Positions 9,520-18,194 of a DNA stretch of 64,000 nt are shown here, one piece after another. The notes beneath the pieces were generated by a model that searched no databases, was not told the origin of the DNA, and saw nothing but the letters and a program-made list of their open reading frames with translations. Source of the DNA: Anaerolineae bacterium. Lineage in GTDB: Bacteria > Chloroflexota > Anaerolineae > Aggregatilineales > JAFGMM01. The position numbers and the translations under genes were made by a program. The stretch lies in NCBI GenBank assembly GCA_027494055.1, contig JAOSJO010000023.1:186001-250000 (forward strand). The letters are read 5' to 3'. Numbering within the stretch: position 1 is the first letter of the stretch; each line of letters opens with the position of its first letter.

Positions 9520-10975
9520 GCGGGTTCGCGCTCCGCAAGGTCCTGCGTCGCAAGGCTTTTGCGCCGCCATACGCCGCGCAAGATAGGCCAGGGCCGACGC
9601 GAGGCCGATGGTCAGCCACATGTACTTGAAGTGCTGGATGCTCAGGAACAGGTTTGAGATCGCAATGCCGATCAACGCGAGTTCGAAGGCGTTGGCCGCC
9701 GCCCAGATGACGGAACCACGCGGCGCGATGCGCACCGTCCTGCGCAGGTCGCGCCATGAGACGAACAGGAGAAGCAGGTACGCGACCAGCCCGATCACCC
9801 CCGCGCCGACCACCATCTCCAGGTACGTGTTGTGCGCCACGCGGATGCGCTCCGAATCGCGCATCGCGTTGTCGAACCAGGCGAACTCAGACCTGGGGTA
9901 GAGGTGCGCGAACGTGCCGTAGCCCACGCCCATGACCGGGTTGCCGACCACCAGGGTATTGCTGAACTCAACGTAGCTCGCGCGCCGCTGCGCGGAGTAG
10001 TCCGCGTTGGCCGCATAGAGCGAGCGGCTGCCGCCATCCAGGTCGCCGAAAAGCCGGTCGGTCACGCTCGCCGGCCAGATCGGGAAGGTCGCGGCCACCA
10101 GCACGGCCAGCGCCAGGAGCAACTGCCACCGCCTGGGGTGCCGCCAGACGTACAGCAACAGCACAACGCCGAGCGCGAGCATCCCGCTGCGCGATGCGCT
10201 CAGCAGCACGGCAACCACCACGACGCCGACGCCGCCGGCGATCACCACCTGCAACACGCGGCGGCTGATCGGGATGAGGTAGAGGCCGACCACCACCACC
10301 ACGACCATCGCGGCGGCGAACTGGTTCGGGTCCATGTAGACGCCGCCCACCCGGATGTCGTGCACGCGCACGAAGCGCGCCTGGAAGAACTCGTTGAGGC
10401 CGAAGACCGAGGCGAAAACTCCGCTGCCAAGAATCGCCCACATCAGGGATTTGACCTGCCCCGACGACGTGACCAGGTTCTTCACCGCGAAGTAAAACGC
10501 GAACAGACGCACGAGCCGCGCCGTCGCGCTGATGGTCTTATCCGGGAGCAGGCTGGTCACGCCAGAGAACAGCAACACCGCCGCGAGCAGCAGCAAGGCG
10601 TAATCCTGGGGGTCGTCGAGCAGGCGGAATGGTCGGCGGCGGAAAACCACGTTGAAAAGAAACGCGCCCAGCAGGATCAGGCCCAGTATCTTGACGACGG
10701 AAAGCGACTCCGGCAGGTCCAGGGGCCGGAACTCGTCGGACTCAAACGGGATGTGAAAACCGTCACCCACAGCGCGATCTCCGGCTTCACGGCCATCGCC
10801 AGCGCGAGGATCACGGCGAATGGCGCAACCACCGCCAGCGAAGCGTACTGCTCCGGCAGCAACGGCGAGGCGATCCATGCCGCCGCCACAAGCGCCACCC
10901 CAACAGGATCGGGAGGACGCTCCAGAAAGAGAAGCCCGCGACCACGCGCGGCGGCGCAACAGAGATGTTTCTCAT
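9516..10975 (-). CDS. O-antigen ligase / Wzy-type polysaccharide polymerase (frameshifted)
   Basis: About 486 residues, with roughly ten membrane helices (LLLLAAVLLFSGV, VVIAGGVGVVVVAVLL, VIGLVAYLLLLFVSW) and the large periplasmic loop of the Wzy_C/RfaL family (GNPVMGVGYGTFAHLYPR, RVAHNTYLEMVVGAG). It polymerises or ligates lipid-linked repeat units on the outer face of the membrane. ATG at 10975 (MRNISVAPP); one-base errors near 10897 (LLG then VALVAAAWIASPL) and 10760 disrupt the N-terminus, and one near 9560 hides the natural end (SLATQDLAEREPA then TGA). Confidence 0.85.
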
Positions 10976-11018
10976 AGGGCGTGTCTCAACCTGTTTTCCT
11001 CATTTACTGCCGCCATCC

Positions 11019-12479
11019 TCACACCGGCTCCGAAGGCGTTGACGCCGCACGCGCCAAACGCCGGCGCACCGACGCCACAAGCGTCTGACCGAACTGCCAG
11101 AGCACGCGCACATCCCACAGCCGCAGCAGGTGCCCCAGCCCCGCGTAGAGGAGCGGCGGCACGATCAAGCGCAGCGCCGGGTCGGCCAGCGCCAGGAACG
11201 CCCCGATCGCGACTGCGTACACGCCGAAGCCCACCAGCGCCGTCCGCACGCCGTGCGCCGCGTGCCCCGGCAGGTGCCGCCGCAGCAGGAAAGCCTGCAC
11301 CGTGCTGTAGAGCGCCCAGAAGATCACCTGGCTGAGCGCCGCGCCGAGCAACCCGAGCCGGTTCACGAGAATCCAGAGCGTCGGGAGGTAGATGGCAATC
11401 GACGCCAGCGTGGCCTGCATGTTGACCTGCGGCTTGTCGATGGTGATCGCCAGCGCGCGGTTGGGCAGCTCCAGGCTGCGGAAGACCAGCGCAAACGAGA
11501 GCACGGCGAACAGCGGGGTCACCAGCCGGTACGTGTCATCCAGCAAGACGGGTGAGAGCAGCGGGATGAAGAGCAGCGTCCCCATGCCGATGAGCGGGAT
11601 CAGGAGCGCGTTCATGTTGAAGATGCGCCGGTAGTTCGGCAGGTCCTTGTTGTTGTCGCGCGGAAACATCGTGACGAACAGGTTCGCCAGCACGTGGAGG
11701 ACCTGAAGCACCAGCCCGTAGAACAGGAGCGCCGCGCCGTATTCACCCAGCTCGACAAACCCAAGCGCGTTGCCCACGATCAGGCTGTCGGCCTGGCTGC
11801 CGAGGATGGTCACGATCTCCGCCAGCCACAGCGAGACGGAGAACACGATGTGCGTGCGCAGCCAGGGCTGGCGCGCCACGTCCACGAAGCGGCGTGGGCT
11901 GATGAACAGGTCGCGCTTCTTCATCAGGAACAGCAGGTACAGCGTCGTCAGGTACCAGCTTGCGACAACCGCGTATACCGCCACGATCTCGTCACGGATG
12001 GCGAGCACGACGACCAGCAGCGCCACAAAGCCCAACTCAGCAACGCGCCGCAGCAGCCGGTAGCTCACCTCCCGCTTGGTGGAAAGCTCCCCGCGAAAGA
12101 CCGAAGTCGCCACCGGGAGCAAGGCCGCCGGCCCCAGCGCGAACAGCGCCATCACGTAGATCGGCTCGATCACGCCGGCGAGCAGGATGCCGGCGATCAC
12201 AGCGACGAAGGTGACGCCGAAGACCAGCGCAATGCCGAACCGGTTGAAGTCGTTGCTATAGGGCTTCTGCTCGGCGGTGACTTTGGTCAGGATGTCGGAC
12301 ATGCCCAGGCTGAACACGCTCGCGCTGACCACGGTCAGGCTCACGAAGTACGTATACAGGCCAAAGGACTCCTTGCCGAGTTCCTTGGCGATGATCGACT
12401 TTGTGACGACGCCTATCACGGAGCCGATGAAGAGCGCCGCGTAGATGCCGAGCGCGTAGCTGGAGAACTTGCGCACCAT
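11019..12479 (-). CDS. Wzx-type polysaccharide flippase
   Basis: 486 residues with about 12-14 hydrophobic segments, matching the polysaccharide-biosynthesis/MATE-like exporters. The start MVRKFSSYALGIYAALFIGS and the early KSIIAKELGKESFGLYTY segment are typical of Wzx/RfbX proteins that flip undecaprenyl-PP-linked repeat units. Its ATG overlaps the upstream stop by one base (TGATG), so it is translated with the chain-length regulator. Confidence 0.9.
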   Translation of the reverse strand: MVRKFSSYALGIYAALFIGSVIGVVTKSIIAKELGKESFGLYTYFVSLTVVSASVFSLGMSDILTKVTAEQKPYSNDFNRFGIALVFGVTFVAVIAGILLAGVIEPIYVMALFALGPAALLPVATSVFRGELSTKREVSYRLLRRVAELGFVALLVVVLAIRDEIVAVYAVVASWYLTTLYLLFLMKKRDLFISPRRFVDVARQPWLRTHIVFSVSLWLAEIVTILGSQADSLIVGNALGFVELGEYGAALLFYGLVLQVLHVLANLFVTMFPRDNNKDLPNYRRIFNMNALLIPLIGMGTLLFIPLLSPVLLDDTYRLVTPLFAVLSFALVFRSLELPNRALAITIDKPQVNMQATLASIAIYLPTLWILVNRLGLLGAALSQVIFWALYSTVQAFLLRRHLPGHAAHGVRTALVGFGVYAVAIGAFLALADPALRLIVPPLLYAGLGHLLRLWDVRVLWQFGQTLVASVRRRLARAASTPSEPV

Positions 12480-13165
12480 CAGGGCATCCGTTGCGCCCTT
12501 CTTGCCCTGATGAACGAGTCCAGCAGGAAGGCCAGCCCGACGCCCACTGCCGCGCCGGCTGCCGCCCCCAGCAGGACGCTGAGCTGCTTCTGCGGCGAGA
12601 CCGGCTCGTCTGGCGTAACCGCCTCGTCGAGCATTTTGATGGGATACGCCTGCACCAGCGATTCAACCGGGTTAAGCTGAATCGTCTGGATTGCAACCTC
12701 GTTCGCCAGGTCGCGCGCGAGGTCAGGGGTTGTCTGACCGGACGGTGACGACGGTTACGGTGCTGTTCTCGATGGGCCGCACGTCGATTTCCGCCGCCTC
12801 AAGCGCGTCGCGGGGATACGCCCCTCCAGGCTGTCATAGGCGTTTTCCGCGACCACCCGGCTGCGCAGAATCTGCACGTAGGTCCCCACCACGTTCTGGT
12901 CGAGCACGTCGATCCCATGGAGCGTGCTGGATATGTCCAGGTCCACGCGCGGCGAGACGATCACGGAGGTGTGCGTCTCATAGATCGGCGTCTGCTGCTC
13001 GACGAGCACATACGCCGCCAGCGCGCCCACGACGGCAAGAAGCACAATCAGCCAGCTATTGACGACCAGAATGCGGATAAACGTCACGATATCGCTGTAG
13101 ATGGGCACGTCGGGGCCGTGCGTCTGGTAAGCTTTCTTCTCGTTGTTGATTTCTGTTCTTGTCAT
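12479..13165 (-). CDS. Wzz-type chain-length determinant protein (two frameshifts)
   Basis: About 228 residues. The N-terminal helix (ILVVNSWLIVLLAVVGALAA) and the extracytoplasmic loop (TPIYETHTSVIVSPRVDLD, NVVGTYVQILRSRVV) are in one frame. The continuation (RPIENSTVTVVTVRSDNP) and the C-terminal part (LARDLANEVAIQTIQLNP, VSPQKQLSVLLGAAAGA, FLLDSFIRAR) are in others. Junctions lie near 12822 (GGGG) and 12722 (CCCC-T). There is no kinase domain, so this is a Wzz-like co-polymerase, not a BY-kinase. Confidence 0.82.
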
Positions 13166-13201
13166 CTCGAATCGCTTCTACGAAGGTCCTCTCGGTGCAT
13201 A

Positions 13202-14403
13202 TCAGATTTGTGGCACAGTCTCGGCTGTGGGTTGTGGCGTCAGGCCGGCAAGCACAGCGTCGATCCGCGCCACGACCACAGGCCATGTGTAGCGTTCGCG
13301 CAGGCGGGCATAGCCCGCCTCGCCCATCGCGGCGGCGCGATCCGGCTTGCTCAGTACCTGGACGAGCGCCCGCGCCAGCGCGTCGGGGTCGAGCGGCGGG
13401 ACGAGCAGTCCCGTCTCGCTGTCGCTTACGATCTCCGGCACGGCGTCAACGTGCGTCGCCACGACCGGCAGCCGGTACGCCATGGCCTCGATGAACGACA
13501 GGCCAAACGGCTCCTGGCGCGTGGACAGCACGAAGCAGGTGCTTTCCTCAAGCAGCGCGGCGAGCGCGCCCCGGTCGCGTATCTTGCCCAGCGCGCGCAT
13601 CGCCCGGCTGGTCGCCGACCTGCGCCGGCGACGGCCCGACCATCGTCAGGGTCGCGCCCGGCAGCGCCGCACGGACCGCGCGCGAACGCCTGCAGCAGCT
13701 CAGGGCCGCCCTTACGCTCGAAGCTGTTCGGCTCGCCGATGAAGAGCAACCGCTGCGCGGTCCAGTCGCGCGGCGGCGCCGCCTCCGGAATCTGGATCGG
13801 CGCGCCCCGCCCAACCGCCGTGACGCGCCCTGGCGGCACGCCGTAGTCGGCGATCATTGAGGCGCGCAGGTGTTCGCTGACAACGAACAGGTGCCGCGCC
13901 CGTTGGTACAGGTCGCGTTCCCATTGCAGCAGCGTGGCCTTCTCCTTGTCGTCCGCCCAGGGCGCGGGCGCGTCGAAGTAAGGGTGGTTGTGCCGCAGCG
14001 CGAAATTGTAATCGGTGAAGATGGCGTAAGGTTTTCGCGGCGGCGCATCCACGTAGGGGGCACAAAGCCCGTTGTCGAGCACCACGATGTCGGTGACATC
14101 GGCGCGTTCCGCGACGTGGCGCGCGGCGCGGCGCGACTTGATCTGCCAGGCGCGCGTGTTCTGCGTGACGAACACCCGGTCGCGCCGCCGATAGCGGGCC
14201 GCGCACCACAGCGCCAGCAGCGCCGTCTCGGCCTTGGTGAGCGCGCAGCTCCGCAGCGTCACGCTGTGGCCCTGGGCGTGCAGTTCGTGAAAGAAGCTCA
14301 CCGCGACGGCTTCTGAACCGGCGAACGGCTGCGCCAGCCGCTCCCGGCGCGCATGTGCCAGCCCCAATATCCGGATCGGCTTCGTTGATGGCATCGACGC
14401 CAC
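13202..14403 (-). CDS. GT4-like glycosyltransferase (two frameshifts)
   Basis: About 400 residues, first gene of the minus-strand exopolysaccharide operon. N-terminal part: ILGLAHARRERLAQPFAGSE and FFHELHAQGHSVTLRSCAL; middle: RLLFIGEPNSFERKGGPELL then ALPGATLTMVGPSPAQVGD; C-terminal: STRQEPFGLSFIEAMAYRLP, the donor motif. The three parts lie in three frames with junctions near 13686 and 13610. Followed after 36 bases by the Wzz-like gene. Confidence 0.82.
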
Positions 14404-14419
14404 TTTCGCTTCGCTGTTC

Positions 14420-14436
14420 TATATCTCATAGATATA
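14420..14436. promoter_or_regulatory. Palindromic operator candidate before the exopolysaccharide operon
   Basis: Perfect 7-3-7 palindrome TATATCT-CAT-AGATATA, 17 bases upstream of the first operon gene. A second, shorter palindrome GTCC-7-GGAC follows at 14439-14453, and TTGGAC lies 15 bases before TATAGA on the minus strand. The position fits a repressor site over a promoter. Confidence 0.4.
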
Positions 14437-14488
14437 CCGTCCAAGGACTGGACATGTTGCACGCCGTCCCCAGACTGCAGGCGCAAAC

Positions 14489-14528
14489 GCGGAGGCCCCG
14501 GCTCGCAACGCGCCGCCGGCGCCTCCGC
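14489..14528 (-). terminator. Hairpin after the PPC-repeat gene
   Basis: Inverted repeat GCGGAGGC/GCCTCCGC (14489-14496 with 14521-14528) just beyond the stop of the PPC protein on the minus strand. The T tract is poor, so intrinsic termination is only possible. Confidence 0.35.
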
Positions 14529-14543
14529 GCAGTGAGTGCCGGT

Positions 14544-15621
14544 TTAGAAGTCGCCCAGGGTCGTTGACTGGACGACCATTTCGTAGTTTCCGAAAGGCGA
14601 GCTGTGCCGGTCTACGATGATGACGTACAGGCCGTCCGCCGGGAGCGACAGGCCAAGCGAGACCGCCGCCGTGCGCGAGCCGCGCGCCCACGCGATCCGG
14701 GTGGCTTCGCTCGGCACGCCCTGGTACACAGAGATGTACGGCTCGAAGCTCTCCACCGTGCGGCGCACCCTGACAGCGATCAACTCGCCGGCAAGCCCTG
14801 AGTAAATGTACACCCCGCTGCGGTTGGCTTCGCTGAGTTCGCCGCTGACGATCTCGTCCCGCGTTACCTCAACCGCGCGCGTCTCCTCGGCGAAGACCTC
14901 AACCGACCCGCCGACCTCGTTGGTCGTGTAAACGGCGACGGTGTAGGTGCCGGTCACAGGGACGATCAACGGATCCACCAGAGGCATATTGCGCCCGCCG
15001 GAGTCATTGTCGGTGACAATCGGGGTGCCGGCCGGGTCGAGTACGGTAATCTCGGGATCGATGCCGACAGTCTCCGGAGGTCGCGCCAATGCGCACCAGG
15101 TCGCCAACCGTCAGGTCAACGTGAAACAGGTCGGGAAGGCCATTGGGCGAAATCGCCCCGCGCGCCGACTCGCCAAACGCGATCTCCGTATAGTCCGCGC
15201 TGTCCAGGCTCAGTGTGAAGTCGCCGAGCGTGGTGCCGTCCACATCGCCCGAACGGCCCGCCATGATGGTATACACACCCGACTGGGGCAGTGTAAACGC
15301 ATAGATGAGTGCATCCACGCCGGGGCCACCGTCGTCGTCTTCCGCCAGGCGCACGCCCGCCGCGTTCAGCAACACAAGGCGGGGGTTGAGGTTGCCACAG
15401 ATTTCGGCCTGCAGGGCAATCGAAACCACATCATTCATCTCACCCTCAAAGCGGTAACTGACCGAGGGTGTATCATTGGTGATCGTGCCGGACACCGTGT
15501 CTCCATACTCAATGGTGACAGCGGCCTCCTGTGCCATAACCGCCGGCGCGGCCAGCGGGCTAAGGCTCATGGCCGCGAAGAGAAGGACTATCGCCAAAAA
15601 CGTGCTGCGTTTCCGCATCAT
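14544..15621 (-). CDS. Secreted protein with three PPC-like beta domains (one frameshift)
   Basis: About 359 residues. The ATG-ATG at 15621/15618 follows GGAGG; a signal peptide (STFLAIVLLFAAMSLSPLAA, cleavage after VMA) precedes three repeats of the bacterial pre-peptidase C-terminal type: VSYRFEGEMNDVVSIALQ to GVYTIMAGR, DLFHVDLTVGDLVRIG to GTYTVAVYT, and GVYIYSGLAGELIAVRV to GLYVIIVDR. The frame changes near 15085. Such domains occur on secreted enzymes and surface proteins; with no catalytic domain present this may be a wall- or polysaccharide-binding protein. Function unknown. Confidence 0.75.
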
Positions 15622-15790
15622 GAGAACCTCCAGGTCTGGTTGGGTGTGCGGATCGTATGGTACACAATCATTATAACCAGGATCAGCCGATGCGAAATAG
15701 GTAATCAGGGTCATAATACCTCATCAGGGGCTTTTTCACAAAAATTGGGTTTCGAGCTGCGTGAAGAACGGGCAGGCGGGCGGAGCAGCG

Positions 15791-15822
15791 CCCAGACAGG
15801 GGGCTTAAGCCCCCTGTCTGGG
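15791..15822. repeat. Perfect 32-base palindrome, likely bidirectional terminator or REP-type element
   Basis: 16-base arms (CCCAGACAGGGGGCTT and its exact complement) with no spacer, between the LCP gene and the PPC-protein gene. It is 40 bases after the LCP stop; on the minus strand it is not followed by a T run. Confidence 0.7.
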
Positions 15823-15862
15823 TGTAATAAAGTCGTTACTCATCCACCGGCCCGCGCGTGCC

Positions 15863-17218
15863 CTATTCCCGCTCGCTCGGCACAGGCGCGGCAGGGTTGT
15901 AGGTGCACGAGTTGTAGGACGCGCCGAGAATGACGCGGTAGTCAACAGTCCGGTCCGGGTCAGGCGCGACGATTACGTCTTCGGCCCGAATTTTCAACAC
16001 CTGCTGAATCACATCGCGGGCGCTGCCCTTGGTCTGGCCCGTGTAGTCGTAGAGCACCGTGTTCGGGAAGTCAGTGCTGTGCGCCGGGCCGTTGGCGAAT
16101 GGGAGCAACCCCTCCCAGGAGAGCCGGTCGGCGGCGACGAGCTCCCAGTCGGCGTTCTCGGTCCCGTTGAGAATCTCGATGCGCGGTGGATCCTGCACGA
16201 GCACGTTCTGTGTCGGCGGCGAGTACATGTTCTCAACCGTCGCGCGGATGACGTCGTAGCTCCGCGGCACCAGGATGCTCGCGCCCCCGGAGGTCGAGGA
16301 GAACCGCAACTGGTCAGGCCCCAGGAAGTGGCTCTCGATCCGGCTCTCGTCCAGCGTCAGCGCCAGCGGCACGAGGCCGAACACGTCGCCAAGTGTCATG
16401 TTGGTGTTGATCGTCTGCGTGATGTCGTTCCACAGTTCGGGGATGCGCGGCAGGATGTCCACCTCGCGCGCCCGCCGCCAGATCGCGCGCAGAAGCGCCT
16501 GCTGCCGGCGGTTGCGCTCCCAGTCGTTGGTGCCCAGGCGCGAGCGCGCGTACCACAGGGCGGTGATGCCGTCAAGCTCGTGCACGCCCACCGGGAGCAC
16601 CGTCCAGTCGTAGTTGGCGTCGTTCGACTCGTCCAGGTCGTAGGCGCGGAGCTTGTAACTCGCAAGCTCGCAGTCAACCACGATCGTCACGCCGCCGAGC
16701 GTATCGATCACGTTGAGGAAGCCGTTAAAGTCCACGAGCGCATAGGAGTCGATGCGGACGCCGAAATTGTATTCAATCGTGTAGGCCAGCGCCGGGAACC
16801 CGCCGCCGGGCCACTTGTTGTAATCGCCGCGCCAGTACGCGGTGTTGACCTTGCCCCAGTTCCAGCCCGGAATCCAGACGTAATAGTCGCGCGGGATCGA
16901 CAGCAGGCTCACCGTCTGCGCGGTGCGGTTCACCGACATGATGATGGTCGTGTCGGTGCGGAACGGCTCGGTGGTGCTGCGCAGGTCGGTGCCCAGGAGC
17001 AGGATGTTGATAATGTCGTCGTCGCCGCGTGGCACGAGGGGCACGGGCGTGGGCGCCCAGGGGAAGGGCGTGAAAGTGGGCGTTGGCGCGTTGTCTTGCG
17101 CCTCGGCGGCCGGCGTCTGGCTGAGCATGAAGCCCATCGCCAGCACGATCAGGCCGAGCGCCACGGTCAACAGGAATGTAAGACGCGCAGGATGCAAGGG
17201 GCGCCGGTGGTGTTTCAT
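15863..17218 (-). CDS. LytR-CpsA-Psr (LCP) family protein with LytR_C domain
   Basis: 451 residues from ATG 17218; an in-frame TTG at 17233 is less likely. Signal anchor (LTFLLTVALGLIVLAMGFML), a TPTPTFTPFPWAPTPVP linker, then the LCP catalytic domain: NILLLGTDLR, RTDTTIIMSVN, LLSIPRDYYVWIPG, KVNTAYWRGD and YARSRLGTNDWERNRRQQ with the conserved arginines. The C-terminal 100 residues (PRIEILNGTENADWELVAA) form a LytR_C domain. LCP enzymes move lipid-linked polymers to peptidoglycan, so this is the likely last step for a polymer made by the nearby locus. It follows the pseudophosphatase gene. Confidence 0.92.
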   Translation of the reverse strand: MKHHRRPLHPARLTFLLTVALGLIVLAMGFMLSQTPAAEAQDNAPTPTFTPFPWAPTPVPLVPRGDDDIINILLLGTDLRSTTEPFRTDTTIIMSVNRTAQTVSLLSIPRDYYVWIPGWNWGKVNTAYWRGDYNKWPGGGFPALAYTIEYNFGVRIDSYALVDFNGFLNVIDTLGGVTIVVDCELASYKLRAYDLDESNDANYDWTVLPVGVHELDGITALWYARSRLGTNDWERNRRQQALLRAIWRRAREVDILPRIPELWNDITQTINTNMTLGDVFGLVPLALTLDESRIESHFLGPDQLRFSSTSGGASILVPRSYDVIRATVENMYSPPTQNVLVQDPPRIEILNGTENADWELVAADRLSWEGLLPFANGPAHSTDFPNTVLYDYTGQTKGSARDVIQQVLKIRAEDVIVAPDPDRTVDYRVILGASYNSCTYNPAAPVPSERE

Positions 17219-17289
17219 GAAGGGGTCTCTCAAATCGGTTTCTCGGTGTGCCGGGCCAGGGGGCGGGCAATCCGGCAGGTGTTTTGCGC

Positions 17290-17922
17290 TCAGTCCGGGC
17301 GGTAGACCAGCACCACCAGAGGGCGGCTTGCCTCATCGTGGTGCAGCGCCTGGTTGACCAGCTCGTCACAGGCGGCCTGCACGCCCGCCGCCTGCGTCAC
17401 GATCCGCATCACGTCATCGTCGGACAGATTCTGCCACAACCCGCCCGAACACAGCAACAGGTATGCGCCCGGCGAAAGCACGCACGAGGCGACCGGCTCA
17501 GGGCTTTCGTTGCCGTAGTCAAAGTGCGCCACCCCCTCTTCGGTGATGACGCACACGCGCCCGTCGCCATGCCAGCCCAGGTAGGCGCGGCTATCCACGA
17601 CGATGGCAAGGGACATGCTGGTCAACGACTCGTGCTGCGCATTGACGACGGTCGCAATCGAGTCGAGGGCGTTGGGCCGTTCGGTCGCATCCCAGGGCAG
17701 GAGCGGCAGGTAGATGTCGTGCAGCAGTTGCCTGGCGGTCGCGCGCATTCCCGCGCTGGCCTCGCCGGAACCCTGCACCAGCCCGAAGAGGCTGAAGTTG
17801 AATTCCCGGCCTGCGCCGCTCAGCGCGCCCGTGAAAGTGTACACCGCCTCGTCGCCAGCATCTCCACCGCCTGGGGACCCGCTTGCTTCCCCGAAGACAA
17901 AATGCGCCGCCTGGACCGACAT
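17290..17922 (-). CDS. PP2C-like pseudophosphatase
   Basis: 210 residues from ATG 17922, which follows AGGAGG; the open frame upstream of it is unlikely to be coding. It aligns with the active PP2C at 21.0-22.1 kb, but the metal-binding aspartates are missing: LFGLVQGSGE replaces LFAVADGMGG, VVDSRAYL replaces HIGDSRAYL, LLLCSGGLW replaces LLICSDGLW, and the terminal GGHDN motif is absent. It should bind neither metal nor substrate phosphate normally, so a regulatory or scaffold role is inferred. It is followed after 71 bases by the LCP gene on the same strand. Confidence 0.75.
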   Translation of the reverse strand: MSVQAAHFVFGEASGSPGGGDAGDEAVYTFTGALSGAGREFNFSLFGLVQGSGEASAGMRATARQLLHDIYLPLLPWDATERPNALDSIATVVNAQHESLTSMSLAIVVDSRAYLGWHGDGRVCVITEEGVAHFDYGNESPEPVASCVLSPGAYLLLCSGGLWQNLSDDDVMRIVTQAAGVQAACDELVNQALHHDEASRPLVVLVYRPD

Positions 17923-18109
17923 GTCGCCTCCTGATCGCCGTGTCCGCTCAAGCCACATGACGGATGTAAGTATAGCCATGTTCGTCAGGAGCGCGAATGC
18001 GCGCTGCCCATTCGGCACCGTGTGCCCCCCAGAAGCGATGGACGGCGTGTTACCAATCTGTAACATGCTGTGCCAATTCAGTAACGCCGGATTATGTATT
18101 TCTTCTCCA

Positions 18110-18129
18110 AACGTGGTATCCTCCACGTT
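18110..18129. promoter_or_regulatory. Inverted repeat upstream of kamA
   Basis: AACGTGG-6-CCACGTT, about 65 bases before the kamA start. GTTAC-6-GTAAC repeats lie further upstream, around 18050. The region separates kamA from the divergent pseudophosphatase gene, so these may be shared regulatory sites. Confidence 0.35.
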
Positions 18130-18194
18130 GTACAAAGATGGTGTAAAGGCTCAAACCCTATTCTCTGCATACAAGGAGTGCGAAATAGACAGAG

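Noticed and set aside
9832..10977. Plus-strand open frame opposite the polymerase gene
   Set aside because: Antisense shadow; the minus strand encodes clear membrane helices.
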